From: Cercis canadensis
Lineage: Eukaryota > Streptophyta > Magnoliopsida > Fabales > Fabaceae
Reading direction: 5' to 3'
Length of the DNA stretch: 64,000 nucleotides
Assembly: GCA_003255065.1 (NCBI GenBank)
Contig: QAOA01005051.1
Span: 133,680-197,679 of the forward strand
Shown here one piece after another: positions 26,241 through 37,905 of the stretch. Positions within the stretch are counted from its first letter, which is position 1; every line of letters starts with the position of its first letter. The translations under genes and the position numbers were made by a program. The notes beneath the pieces are model-generated. The model made no database searches and had not been told where the DNA came from. It saw nothing but the letters and a program-made list of their open reading frames with translations.

Positions 26241-27045
26241 GGGTCTCTAGTTTGTCATTCTCCTTTCACCTAATAAATGATAAGTGCAAAATCATGAAAA
26301 ATATCCAAAATGCCGATTTTTTAAATCTAAGGCTACTTGCAAGCCCCTCACACAAGCTTCATATTCAGCTACATTATTAGTACAATCAAATCCCAACTTG
26401 ATGGCTATCGGGAATTGCTTACTTTTTAGTGATACGATTACAGCTCTTATCCCCTTCACATACATATTTACTACCCCATTAAAGTACATTTTCCATCTCG
26501 CTTCTTCCTAAGTCTCCTCCTCAATTTCAAGAGTGTCCTCATCTGGGAATTCAAACTTCATGGGCTGATAATCATCGATAGGGCTTTTGGCCAAATGATC
26601 AGTAATCATATTCCATTTTATTGCTTTTTAGTCATGTATACCATATCATATTCAGATAGGACAATCTGCCATTTTGTTAATTGCCCTAAGAGATAAGGTT
26701 TTTCGAAGATGAACTTGACATGATCTATACGAGAGATGAGTCAAGTAGTATGATACATAATGTATTGTTGGAGCCTAGTAACCACCCAGACTAAAGTGCA
26801 ACAAGTCTTCTCTATAAGAGCATATCTCGTCTCATAGTTTGTGAACTTCTTGTTCCAGTAATAAATTGCTCTCTCTTTCCCTCCTCCTTCATCGTGTTGC
26901 CCTAGCACATTCCCCATTGATTCTTGTAACATAGTAAAATATAAAGGTTTCCCTAGAATTGGAGGTATAAGTATCGGCAGATTATGCAAGTACTCTTTGA
27001 CCTTCTCAAAAGTTTCATGGAACTATTCATTCCACTCACTATCCA
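26241..27045 (-). pseudogene. Tat-type RNase H domains, copy B (duplicated by assembly)
   Basis: Repeats the two RNase H parts of copy A with a few differences, including a shortened GKPLYFTM in place of GKPLILYFTM. Confidence 0.75.
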
Positions 27046-27754
27046 TCTATATCAAATTCATCATGGGAATCAATCATTAGACAAATAGGATTGTCATCCT
27101 GGGACAAGAGATTTGTATTATCAAGACTCTTGGGAATAAAATTCAAAGAAAATTGAACAAGAGTTAATTAAATGGAGATTAGTGTGAAAAAAGAAATGAC
27201 AAACTTTTGGAGAAATAATGAGTGAAACAAAACTGAATTCAAACTCCATACTAAAATGCTTCATTAATATGCCAAATAAAATGTGGTCCAATGCAATAAC
27301 ATTCAAATGACCTTGGACTTTGGCCATAAGAAAAATAACAACAGAAATAATTATTACTCAAAAAAGGCAGTCTCCGGCAATGGTTCCATTTTCCAGTTAA
27401 TCAGCTGTTCTTCTTCGCTACAGGCCTAGTCCAGCAATTTTTCTCTTGATGTCCTTCCAAAGTGTTCACCATATGCATAGGGTTAGCAGTACCCGAGATT
27501 AACATCATTTCAACTGGCACAAGAAATGTCTCCCGAATATGAAGGATATTCCTTACTTCTTCATTTTCACCGCTTCCTTGCCACCCCACTGACTTTTCAC
27601 CTGAGGGCTTATATCCTAACCCTTGTTTGCCAACATTCTTCAAGAGTGAGATGGGAGCACTGATGCCTTATAAGTTGACTCCTAGGCATTTTCCTTTCTA
27701 AAATTCGCTTTTCATCATGATCCAAGATGTTACTTGGTTAATATCTACCTTCTT

Positions 27755-28141
27755 CTATATTTCTCTCCTGGTTTTTTCTACTATCTCTAGAGATTGAAAA
27801 GAAGTTTCTAAGGCTTCTTCTGTTGTTTTCACATATGGCAAAGAGTTGGGTTTAGTTACCAACATTTTCTCCTCTACTTTGATAGTTATTACTTTCCCAT
27901 CGCTAATATACTTCAACCTTAGATGAAAAGTGTATAGAATTACTCCTGCTGTGTGGATCCATGGCCTTCCTAAATGTATGGTGTAAGCTAGCTCTATGTC
28001 CATCATTTGAAAGTGGACGTAAAATCGACTAGGCTGAATTTCCAAATGAAGCAAAATGTCTCCAAGCACTTCTTTTTTTGTCTTGTCAAATGCTTTTACT
28101 ATCATGTTGTTATATTCGATTAGGGACATGTTAACAGGCAA
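27755..28141 (-). pseudogene. Tat-type protease/linker region
   Basis: A 128-codon open piece contains IVKAFDKTKKEVLGDILLHL, then FQMMDIELAYTIHLGRPWIH and later LRLKYISDGK. This block follows the aspartic protease active site in Tat/Ogre pol. The D(T/S)G motif itself was not found in the piece. Confidence 0.75.
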
Positions 28142-28480
28142 TTGTGTTAAGGTTCAATTAGGACCCTTGCCATCATATAGCCTTCACATTTAAGCATGAT
28201 GTGAAGTGCCTTAGTATGCTTATTCATATCGGGCATTAACTCTTCATCAGATAAGGAAATGGTACTAACATTCTAAATGAAGTTCATCATACCCCTAAAT
28301 TTCTCCACAGTAATGTCAGGCCACACATAAGCATGATCTAAAAACTTCTACAATGCTCCTCTATGGGACTCCGAACTCATAATGAGTGACAACAAAGAAA
28401 TATGAGCAGAGGTTTTCTTCATTTGTTTCACTACATCATATTCATTATGCTTCATTATTTTCAAAAATTCCTTCTCTTTA

Positions 28481-28798
28481 TTACCCACTTCTTGGGTATT
28501 TATTTTGCTTAGTCAATAGCGGTTCTCTTCCATCATTCAGAGTTTTTCCTCTCTCTTTTCGTTGTCGCTCTACCTCTTCTGAAGTGTAACATCTCCCACT
28601 TCTAGTAATTCCTCCACATTCCACAACATTAGTGATCAGACTTGTCCCCTTCTCCTCTTTCAAGTTTATTTCATCAGAAAAGTCCCTTGAACTTTGTTCT
28701 TGGGTAAACACAACCATTACTCCATAATTCCAAGGCACTGCACGATTGCTCTCATAAGGAAATGGAGTTGACACTTGTATAACCACGTCTGGTTGCAC
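28481..28798 (-). pseudogene. gag-protease linker of the Tat-type element
   Basis: Reads VPWNYGVMVV, then GGITRSGRCYTSEEVERQRK. The V-x-W-x-Y and ITRSGR(C/V)Y blocks occur just before the protease in Tat-type polyproteins. Broken on both sides. Confidence 0.65.
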
Positions 28799-29324
28799 TT
28801 GATTAGCTGGAAAGCCTGATAAAACTTTAAGAACAAAAGGCTTGAGAATCTAAGACTTTTTTCGTGCCATGTTGATATCCTCTCTTGCAGCATTATTCCT
28901 TTTTTCAAATCTTAGCACCCCAAGTGAAATCAATTTATGGACCCTACATTTAAATTCCAACAATCTTCTATATCATGACCCAAATCTGATGATGCTCGCA
29001 AAAATGCCCTTTACCCAACTTGTCATTATCTTCTATTCCTCTATCTATCATTAATCAATTCAGAGAAATCTCTATAAACACCAACTACCATCAATTCAAC
29101 ATATGGAGAGTTCAAAGTGTTCACAAAATAATAGACCATTTTAGAATCCATTAGTGGAGGTTGAGTTTGAGCCTTCAAATTTCTCTATTTCTACGCATAC
29201 TCCTTGAAGTTTTCCCCTTCTCCCTTTCTCATGGCTCCTAGTTGAGCTCTAGTAAAGGCTATCTAGTCGTTAAAGCTATATTGCTTTAAGAAAGTATCAG
29301 CCAAGTCCCTCCATGTATGAATTT

Positions 29325-30067
29325 TTAAAATGATCCAAGTGCTAGTATCAATTTTGCAACGGGACCAATCAAACTTTTATAGGAAAAAGTGCATGAAAAA
29401 CTTCTCCTCTCTTGATCATATAGACATCTTAGTGCAATAGGATTTAAATGAAGTCGGGGATTAGTTGTCCCATCATATCGTGTGAATTTATGCATTTTGA
29501 AATCCTTAGGAAGCTTAATCTCTGAGATTAGAGAGAGCTCTCTAATATCCACTAGCCTATATGTCCATGATCCCTGCATCATCTTAATATGTTCTTCCAA
29601 AAGCACCTATTTTTTCTTCATTGATTTTACCCTCAACCTATCATTCTTTAACTCTTCTTTCTCTTTCCCTAAAGGAACTATCTCTAAAGCTTCTTGTGTA
29701 GCATAATGAGTAATTGAATGAGTGTACGTATAGACACCCCCTTAATTTTCATTTGGATTGAATGGAGCTTCCATAGGCTGAGAAAATGGGCCCGAGAAAG
29801 GTAGTGAGATGGGTGCACAACATCAGCTGGTTGAGTGACTTGAGGAATTATTGAATGTGAATCATATCCTTATACCAGATTTGTAAAAGGCATCATTTGT
29901 AGAGGCATTCCCCATATTGGAGCAGAAGCTACAAAAGTTGTCTCATTTGATGGATATGTCAACAAAGGTGTTACATGGGAAATTGAAGGAATATTGACAC
30001 CACTTGGCCCCTCGGTCACAACCTTTAACTTCAGGCTCTTAGTGAAAAGCTTCATCATCTCGTTCAT
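29325..30067 (-). pseudogene. Tat-type gag
   Basis: Two pieces: 30067-29870, near the N-terminus, and 29606-29325, with IKLPKDFKMHKFTRYDGTTN, the conserved KLP..FKxxxFxxYDGTxxP motif of Tat gag, then a truncated capsid-like part. A stretch between them is out of frame. Confidence 0.75.
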
Positions 30068-30690
30068 ACGAGATTTGAATTCATCAAACTCGGCCCCAAG
30101 ATTGTGACACTACTCTTGATTTTCTTTCATGATATTAACGGTTCTTAATCTGAGCCTCATTGACATTTTTACGAAGTGCTTTTGATTGAACTTTGTTTTC
30201 TTTGCACGACTAATGATGAATTACCTGATGAAAAAGAAAGATAAAGAGTAAATAATGCAAAATGACTAAAATTGAGAATTTTTTTTTTCTAATGGATTAT
30301 TAGCATGGCTTCAGACTTTTGATTGGTGTAATTAAAGCAATGTGGCTCATCTCTTTTACAAGAACATATAGCTCTCTATAAGAGAAATTAGCATGACTGA
30401 ATCTTATGAAAACATATACTCATTACAAGAAACAATCTCTTATCCTTTCCTCAAGCATTTATTTAAGTTCCCTCGATGAACAAATTTTATAAGAGCATAT
30501 AGCTCCTTACAAAATTAATTAACATAAGTGAATCTTGCAAAAGCATGTAGCTTTTTGTAAGAAACACTTTTACACAACAAGCGAGAACAATTTGAAACAA
30601 AAACTCTTCTATTACATTCACTAATTTAATATCCATTGGCCTTTGAAAGCTTCTCAATGCATAAATGTTCATAGAAGAGATTACATAAAA

Positions 30691-31188
30691 CTAGTTCAGC
30701 CCATAGGTGTTAATTAGCATCTCTTTACATTCAGCTATTAGTTTTTCAACCTCGAGGGTAGGTTTCAAACAAGAATTAATAGTTCCTTCAGCAACCAAGA
30801 CTTGTCGATGCAATGCTTCAACTCGGAATTGCAGCCCCTCGACAAGCATTCTATGCTTTTGTCCCCAATGAACCGCTACATCTCCTCTAAAGGTGGCATC
30901 TCTTCTTAGTTGTTCTATTTCATCTTGGAGGTCCTCAACTTGCAAACTCAAATTGTCGCATTGTTCCCCTTTTGATCTCGCATATTCTTGAGCTTCAAAC
31001 CTCTTCCTCTTGGCTTCATGAACCTCTTCCTCCAGGCTAATCACATGTTGCCCATGAACATCCCTCTCTTTTTGTATTTCTTTTTCCAAAAATGCAACTT
31101 TCTCCCTATTTTTAGCCAATTCTCCCCTATAGCAGGCTAACTCTCTCTTTAGCTTTCGAGTTGCATCTCGTGCGTCCATTTTCTGCAT
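30691..31188 (-). CDS. coiled-coil end of the Tat 5' extra ORF
   Basis: 165 codons on the - strand without a break. It is rich in E, K, R, L and Q with heptad-like spacing over about residues 1-135, then a short tail. The same frame continues upstream of the ATG through a stop with SKVEEEKQRLKEEN-type coiled coil, so the original protein was longer. Plant Tat/Ogre elements often carry a 5' ORF before gag that ends in a coiled coil; its function is unknown. It lies 620 bases upstream of gag. Not likely a free-standing host gene. Confidence 0.5.
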   Translation of the reverse strand: MQKMDARDATRKLKRELACYRGELAKNREKVAFLEKEIQKERDVHGQHVISLEEEVHEAKRKRFEAQEYARSKGEQCDNLSLQVEDLQDEIEQLRRDATFRGDVAVHWGQKHRMLVEGLQFRVEALHRQVLVAEGTINSCLKPTLEVEKLIAECKEMLINTYGLN

Positions 31189-31573
31189 TTTCTATAGCAA
31201 CAGGGCATTCTCTTCTTTTAGCCTTTGCTTTTCTTCTTCGACTTTTGACAATTTTCCTTCCATATCTTCAACCTTCAACATATCTCTAACCACTTGATCA
31301 GTCTTGGAATCTTCAAACAAAGGTTGATGCATATGTTGGATCACCTTTGGCGTCACCAAATTCTTTTCTCGAGACTAAAACCAATTCTTATACTCCATTT
31401 CAATGCGCCCCCCCCCCCTCTCTCCCCACCAGGCTTAAATTCTCTTCTTGAATAGTCATATGCTTCCAAGCTTGGATGATCATCCTAAGTTTATCTACAT
31501 CAATTTGATTTTTGTACTCACAATCAATCTTCAAAAGCTCCTTTGTTTGTGGGATAAATTGCAGATGACCAAA

Positions 31574-32470
31574 TTAGTGAAGTACCAAGAGATGAGTATA
31601 GGCCATACACCCACGAGTTCCCATGAGCGGAACACATGAAAACTCTCCATAGCTAGTCAAAATGCCAAAACCTCCAACCCAGGGTATAATCCACTTAACA
31701 ATTTGCTCAAACACTTTATCCATCTCTTCCAACCGTCTTTGTCTGTTCCATTCCCTAGATAACTTCATCATATGAAAATTCTTGAGAAGATTTTTGGTCC
31801 AAACATATCTTTTCATGCAATCAAATTGCTTTCCTAAAACATGGCAAAATAACCAGACGTACAGTAACTAGGAACAACATCTTAATTTGCCTCTTCCTCT
31901 CTTTTTATACCAATAAGGGATAAAAATGTATCAGACAGAATGGTCAGGATGAGATTCACACCATTGCAGATAAACTTATGGAAGACGTCTATTGCTTCAT
32001 GGCTAATCGAGTTCTTGTTACTCGGAAAAAGCACTAGCCCAAATATGACCAAGATCAATAGCTAGCACAGTTTCTCTCACTCTCTCTTATCCAATGAGGT
32101 TTGCATACATCCTCTCACAAAATACATGGGCCACACATGAGTTTCTCCTTCGTTGCAACCTTCCTCTCTCTTAGGAACTCTTGCTTGCTAACCCAAAAAA
32201 ATTCAGCAACCTTATCTTCGGCCACCTTATGCTTACTAAAAGTATACACCTAGCTCCCCTTAGTCAAAGGCATCCCCAACATATGAATGTATCCTTTTAA
32301 AGTTAATGTAAGGTCTATGTCCTTGAAAGTTAAACACCAATAAGATGGATGCCAGTAGTTTATTGTGGCGACCAGAGCTAGCTCTTACACCTTGATGTTT
32401 ACCAGATCTATCAGCTTAGAGTAGTGACTGAAAAGAGGGCCCATCTCACCTAGAGGAATCTTCTAATGAA
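31574..32470 (-). pseudogene. N-terminal part of the Tat 5' extra ORF
   Basis: Pieces on the - strand read MGPLFSHYSKLIDLVNIKV, then YWHPSYWCLTFKDIDLTLTL with IHMLGMPL, and further down VPLMGTRGCMAYTHLLVL. These resemble the DUF7745-type protein carried before gag by many plant Tat elements. Several stops interrupt it. The piece begins right beside the inverted LTR structure at 32480. Confidence 0.6.
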
Positions 32471-32479
32471 TACCCCTGT

Positions 32480-33929
32480 AGACATCATATTTTGTCAAGT
32501 TCTTTTCATGGTTTAAAAATTTTTGAAAAAAAAAAGAGATAAATTCTTAATTTCTAATTAGTATTTTTTTTATTTTTGTTGTTTAGGCTTTTGTAATTAA
32601 GTAAACTCTAAGCCCAATCCATTGTCAACTTAGCCCATTTTTATTTAAGCTCATTTGGCTCATCTTTTATTTTTTTAATTTTTGTAAATAGTAGATAAAA
32701 AATATAAATAAATTTTGGAATAAATTTTTGCATCATTGGATCTAAAAAAGCCAATAGGAGAGCAATGAATAGATTTCCTTCTCTCCTCATTGGTTCAAGC
32801 TGTGAATTGTCATCTTTTTAAATAAATAACTAAACAAATAAAAAACAAAGTAAATTAAAAAAGGAAAAAAGGGATATGCGACAGTTACTTGGAGGGCAAA
32901 AGTGGAAAGCAAAGAGAAAATATCTAAGAGGGGAAGAAAGAAGCGTACAAGGGAGAAAGAGGAAGCATAGTCAATTTAGAAGAGACCCACCAAATATAGA
33001 AGAGGATAGCAGAAACCATTTTTAAGAGGAGGGTAGCAAAAACCAAATAGCAAAGGAAGAAGTGAGAGAATGGAGAAAACCCATTCAGCAAAGAGGAGAA
33101 GACCAGAAATTCAAGAAGGCAGCGAGTAGAAATAGAGGTGTACATGAGAGAGAATAAAGAGAAGAAAAGAGGGAAGAAAGACTAAACCAGAAAAAGAAAG
33201 GAAGAAGAGAAAGTGAGTTAAAGAGGAAGCAGAGAACTAGAGCTGGACGAGAGAGAACAAGAAAGCAAGGGAGATCAAGAGAACATAGAAGAAAGACAAA
33301 GAAGAGAGAGAGTGAGAAGATATTCAATGAAGGGCAAATCCAGCAAGATTGAAGGTGGAGGCGATTTCACTCAATTGGAGGACTTTGCTCGAGAAGGCTT
33401 TACTACAAGCTAAGAGCAAAAGATCTTTTTTTTTATTTTTCAAATGTAATTAAAATCCCTCTCCCCAAGACAAGTTTTGTAATACTTAAAATCAGACATT
33501 TGCATTGCATATAAAAAATATATCTATGTTGCGTAGTGCACCATGAGAATGCTTCATAGATTCATCATTTCTGCTCTCCTTTCTCTGGTTCTACTTTCCT
33601 TTTATATACCTGTGTAAGGCTAGATCTAGTGATATAAAAATCTATTTAAAAAATTTCTTCTACCTTTTTTTTTTTTGTTTGTTTACTATTTGCAAAAGTC
33701 TAAATACTAATGGATTGACCAAATGAGCTAGATTAACAATGGATTAGACTAAGGTAGTAAGATTAAGTTTTTTTTTTTATTAAAAAGGCCCAAATAAAAA
33801 TATAAAAAGCAATAACAAAAAATTAAGAACTTTCATCTTTTTAAAAATCATCATTCATCATTCATCATTTTCATTTTTTTTTGTTTTATGCCATAAAAAA
33901 ATACCCAGACAAAATACGGTGTCTTCAGT
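32480..33929. repeat. two Tat LTR pieces fused in inverted orientation
   Basis: The left end (tgtagacatcatattttgtc) begins a + oriented LTR that runs through a purine-rich zone (32930-33320) to about 33600. The right end (gacaaaatacggtgtcttca) is the start of a - oriented LTR reaching back to about 33610. The two outer parts of about 270-320 bp are inverted copies. The + oriented part is also the reverse complement of 20280-20905, while 33610-33929 matches 20590-20905 directly. No target duplication was found at its edges. Confidence 0.7.
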
Positions 33930-34812
33930 ATCACTATCTTTCTTTGACATTCTTTTGAGTTCAAATTTATCAGGGATGATATCAGTGTTAAAACGATATT
34001 GCTTTAAGACTCAGCAAGTTCCATCCGCATTTTTAACTTGTGCTTTGTCGAGATAAAGAAACCGTTGGAGGATGACCCTAATAAGCTAAGCTAAAAGCAA
34101 TGGATCATTAGCTTTTCATTGTTCACATGGGCATCCATGCTTCTTGTGTACGTAGGTAAATGGATCATTGGATCTCCTTTAGCATTGTACTTCTTGAAAT
34201 CAACGACTTTAAATTTGGAATAAATAATGGCATAAAAAAATATGCAGAGGTCTTCGACATCTAACTTTCTAAACTTATTTTACCTTTAATGGCTCAAATT
34301 TTCTCTTCCAACAACTCCATTTTACTAGCCATGTTTGCTTGCTTAGTATCTTCTTATACCTTATCATCCAAACCTTCATTATCAAGCACTATGTAGTAAA
34401 TATTTTAGGGCATGATTGGAGTGCTTTTAGGTGGAGTGGAGGTACATGGTGGAATAGGAGCTTGTGTCTTTGGATTGACAACATGAGAAGATGAATGTGA
34501 AGCGTTAGACACCACATTAGCATCAACTACTGGAGGGATAATGGTTTCAGCTAACAAATCTAGGATTTGGCCAACACTTTCTTCCAATGCTTCAATTCTT
34601 TTCTCAAAAGGGTTTGAAGTTGGGTTTTGAGTCTCTTCAAGTTCAGCCATGTTTTGTGATACAACATAAGCCCAAAGATGGAAACAAGAAGGAGTTAAAT
34701 TGGGCTTTGGGTGAAAGGCTCTTATGTATCCTTTGACACTGCACAATGGTGGCTTAATAATTTCAAAAGTAAGATTGAAAGTAAGATGTAGATGGATTAT
34801 GCACAAAATCAT
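33930..34812 (-). pseudogene. gag start of a second Tat-type element
   Basis: A likely start at 34650 gives MAELEETQNP and then FEKRIEALEESVGQILDLLA, a coiled N-terminus with a P-rich tail. After stops and shifts, other frames near 34000-34230 read KFKVVDFKKYNAKGDPMIHL, the YDG..DP-type gag core with N for D. The frame is cut at 33930 by the inverted LTR structure. Confidence 0.6.
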
Positions 34813-35591
34813 AAAAATGCATGTTTTAATATGAAATGGGCAAAGATTTTCTCTTTTTTTCTTTTAATAACAAAGTGACAATGCACTATGGAAATGAAAA
34901 ATGAAATAGATGGTCAAAGGTTTAAATGAAGAGATTATTATCGAGGATGGATATGCATGATGTGGGTATAAATTTCAAGATAAGAATTAACAGATGACAA
35001 TGAAGGAAAACAAAATTCAAGAAACAAAAATAAGAGTTACAATAAAAAACATGGCTTGCAAAGGCTAAAGAGGTGCAACATATTGGATGAATATGATCAG
35101 AAAATGAGAAGCTAAAACAAGGCTTGAAGCTTACCGAAAAGCTAGCCAAAAATGATAGAACTATAATGCATAGGACTTAGGTTGAAGCTCTACCAAAAAG
35201 GTCAAAGGTTCTGAATTGTTCTTATCATTACCCAAACTTGGGTTAGTAAGGTCTACAATCCTCACCCATGACAAGTTACAAGCAAAAAAGATACAATTTG
35301 GTTGGGAGTTTTTCACAAACCTCTATGGAGACCGAAAGTTTCTCAAGGCATTGCTACTTTACACCCATTTCTAATCCTAAAAAGGAAAAGTGAAACCTAG
35401 GTAGAAGGCTTGTGTGTGCAAATGATGCATGAGAATACACAAAATAGCCCCAAATTATGCATATCAATATAAAAGCCCCATATCACGTAAATCCAATAAG
35501 GCACACAAATTCAAGGAAGGTACATTAAAAAAATATATAAAGAAGTAAGGACCAAAAATTGAGGTTGTGTATGAATATGGAATAAGTTGCT
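34813..35591. other. leader of the second Tat-type element
   Basis: No gene. A stretch at 35507-35553 (caaattcaagga.gtacatta...gaagtaagga) recurs at 41087-41130 on the far side of the + oriented LTR. Confidence 0.5.
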
Positions 35592-36757
35592 ATAGACACC
35601 CCATTTTGGCACTCTTGATGCTAGACATTTTCCCAGATTAAAATCTAAGGAAAAAAGGAACCTTTTGGAAAATTAAAAAATTAATAAAAGGAAGAAGAAA
35701 AAGGAAATTTATCTAGCTTAGGAACCAAGGCCGAAACAGTGCCCATCAAGGCCAAATGGCCCTCAACCTCCAGAACCTTTTTTTCTTTCTTTTGCCATAA
35801 TTTGGAAATTCCATAACAATACCACGACTTGGTGTGCACTCTAAGAAACCCTAGGATGTTCCTACTACCTCTAGTATAAATAAGACCCCCCACAAGCACC
35901 TCAACACATGCAAAGAAATATTGAGAGAGAGGCAAGATGCCCAAGTGTGTTTAGAGAGAAAAGCCCCCAAGCATGCTTGTGGAGAAATAGGTGAAGCCCT
36001 GCTCCTCTAGAAATAATCTAGTAGGAGAAAGCAAAGTCTTACTTCACTAGAAAGAGAGCAAGTAATATGGAAGAGGTGAAGCTCTGACCGTCTAGAAGTA
36101 GGAGATCTAGAGGCAAAAAGAAGCCGATGCTCTGCCCGACTAGAAGCATCAAGGGCGGCACTACTACATGAAGGTAAGTAATTCTTCCTTTATGAGCAAG
36201 ATTTAGGTTCCTTTAAATTAAGCAATTAATTCCTTTCTTTAACATCACATCAAAGTTGCATGCTTTAAATCACCAACATATAGATCAATAATTATATCTT
36301 TAATTGCTTTCACAACAAGAAAAATAAAATTTTCTTACGGAACGAGAATCCATAAGAAAATTACTCAATTTCTCACGGACTTTCTTACGGAAAAAGTTGA
36401 TCGTGAGAAATATCCGTGAGAAACTCCGTGATAAAAATGTCCAAACCGTTGCCATAAATTTGTCTATTATTCTCATGGACGTAATCCGTGAGAAAAATTG
36501 AAGTTTCTCATGGACGTTCTTATGGTGTACTAAATCTGTGAGAATGATGTTGCACACCGTTTCACTTAAAATTTGAATTTTCAAGGTTTTTTCTCACAGA
36601 TAAATTTTGTGAGAACTTCTGTATTTTATCTTCCCCACGCAGTCATAACCTCCATTTCCAACTTTGCACAATTCTCTCTCTCTCTCTCCCCAAAGCAAAT
36701 TCGCCATTCCAATCTCAGAGTTTAGGTTTTGAGGCGCAAGACCTCTCATTCCACTCT

Positions 36758-37206
36758 ACTGGTTTAGATTTTTAAGTTTCAACTCATTGAGGTAAGTTCT
36801 TCTATCCATCTCTTGTCTTTGAATTTTTAGGGGTTTTGTATGAGTAATTGTCTTTCAATTTCCATGAATATTATATGATTTAGCTATTTAGAATGTTTAT
36901 TACATATTTTAGATAGTGTAGGAGTTGTTTTAGATGTAGCTTAATAGTGTAGGTTGATAGATGAATTTGAGTTGTGAAATTNACTGGTTTACATTTTTAA
37001 GTTTCAACTCATTGAGGTAAGTTCTTCTATCCAACTCTTGTCTCTGAATTTTTAGGGGTTTTGTATGAGTAATTGTCTTTCAATTTCCATGAATATTATA
37101 TGATTTAGCTATTTAGAATGTTTATTACATATTTTAGATAGTGTAGGAGTTGTTTTAGATGTAGCTTAATAGTGTAGGTTGATAGATGAATTTGAGTTGT
37201 GAAATT
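36758..37206. repeat. 224-bp direct duplication around a single N
   Basis: 36758-36981 is repeated at 36983-37206 with very few changes; the N at 36982 lies between. Confidence 0.95.
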
Positions 37207-37439
37207 GATAATGAACTATATATTATTTGTTAAGATTAGGTATGAATTTTTGTTATATGCTTGGTGTGGAATAATTCTGGAATTTTTTTTGAATAGTGTA
37301 GAAATAGTTTTGTAATTTTTTTTTATTGTGTGTAAGTTTTTACCTCTATTGCTATGTAATTTTACATGATGGAATAAATTGTAATTTTGTGACTTTGTTT
37401 CTGTGTAATTGTGTGAAATTTTATATTCCTGGAATGTTT

Positions 37440-37860
37440 AATTTTTAGTTTATGGTTTAAAATTTAGGGGTTTAGTGTTTGGGTTTGAGGTTTAGAATTT
37501 AAGGTTTGTGGTATGTGGTTTAGGATTTAGGTTTTGGAGTTTTGAGGTAGGGTTTAGTGTTTGGGTTTGAGGTTTATGATTTGTGATACATGGTTTAGGG
37601 GTTTAGGTTTAGCAATTTGGGGTTTAATGAGTTAGAGTTTAGGATTTAGGGTTTGGAGTTTATATTTAGAATTTGGTGTTTAAGATTTAGGGTTTAAGAT
37701 TTAAGATTTAGAGTTTTTGGTATGTGGTTTAGGGGTTTAGGGTTTATGATTTAATGAGTTAGGGTTTGTTGTTTAGGGTTTAAGGTTTAAGATTTTTGGT
37801 ATGTAGTTTAGGGATTTAGGGTTTATTATTGAGAGTTTAAGGTTAAGGTTTAGACTATTT
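37440..37860. repeat. degenerate telomere-like TTTAGGG tract
   Basis: A long run of variants of the plant telomere unit (tttaggg, tttgggg, tttaagg, ttaggg, tttgagg) on the + strand, with no perfect array of more than two or three units. It sits in the 5' part of the CACTA element, upstream of the gene remnant. Confidence 0.8.
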
Positions 37861-37905
37861 TATTGTATTAATTATTTCTTGCTTAATATTTCAATTGTAT
37901 GACAA

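Larger units (their letters stand above)
22848..27403. repeat. about 2.28-kb direct duplication around a single N
   Basis: 22848-25128 and 25130-27403 are nearly identical, with a few substitutions and short indels such as a missing 7-base stretch near 26945. The N at 25129 sits exactly between them. The first copy ends with the bases (ccattttccagttaatca) that end the second. This is most simply an unmerged overlap of two contigs. Confidence 0.95.
20906..32479 (-). mobile_element. decayed Tat/Ogre-type retrotransposon body
   Basis: On the - strand the gene order is a 5' extra ORF with coiled coil (32470-30691), gag (30067-29325), gag-protease linker (28798-28481), protease region (28141-27755), the end of reverse transcriptase/RNase H, a second RNase H, integrase, and a 3' untranslated part with a 41-bp minisatellite. 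An extra RNase H and an extra 5' ORF are hallmarks of Tat/Ogre elements. The reverse transcriptase palm with its YxDD motif is missing. Every domain carries stops or shifts. A 2.28-kb N-flanked duplication doubles the RNase H/integrase half. Confidence 0.8.

Noticed and set aside
22848..27403. True tandem duplication of a retrotransposon segment with two integrase genes
   Set aside because: The duplication starts and stops exactly at a single N, like four other long ones in the window; an unmerged contig overlap explains all of them.
31405..31435. Poly-C/CT run as a G-quadruplex or i-motif regulator
   Set aside because: A single short homopolymer run in a decayed element; no supporting context.
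33085..33327. Leucine/phenylalanine/serine-rich - strand frame that looks like a membrane protein
   Set aside because: It is the reverse complement of the purine-rich part of an LTR; the hydrophobic bias comes from pyrimidine-rich codons.
37440..37860. A chromosome end or recent interstitial telomere
   Set aside because: Units are too degenerate and the tract lies between intact CACTA transposon ends; better seen as part of that element.
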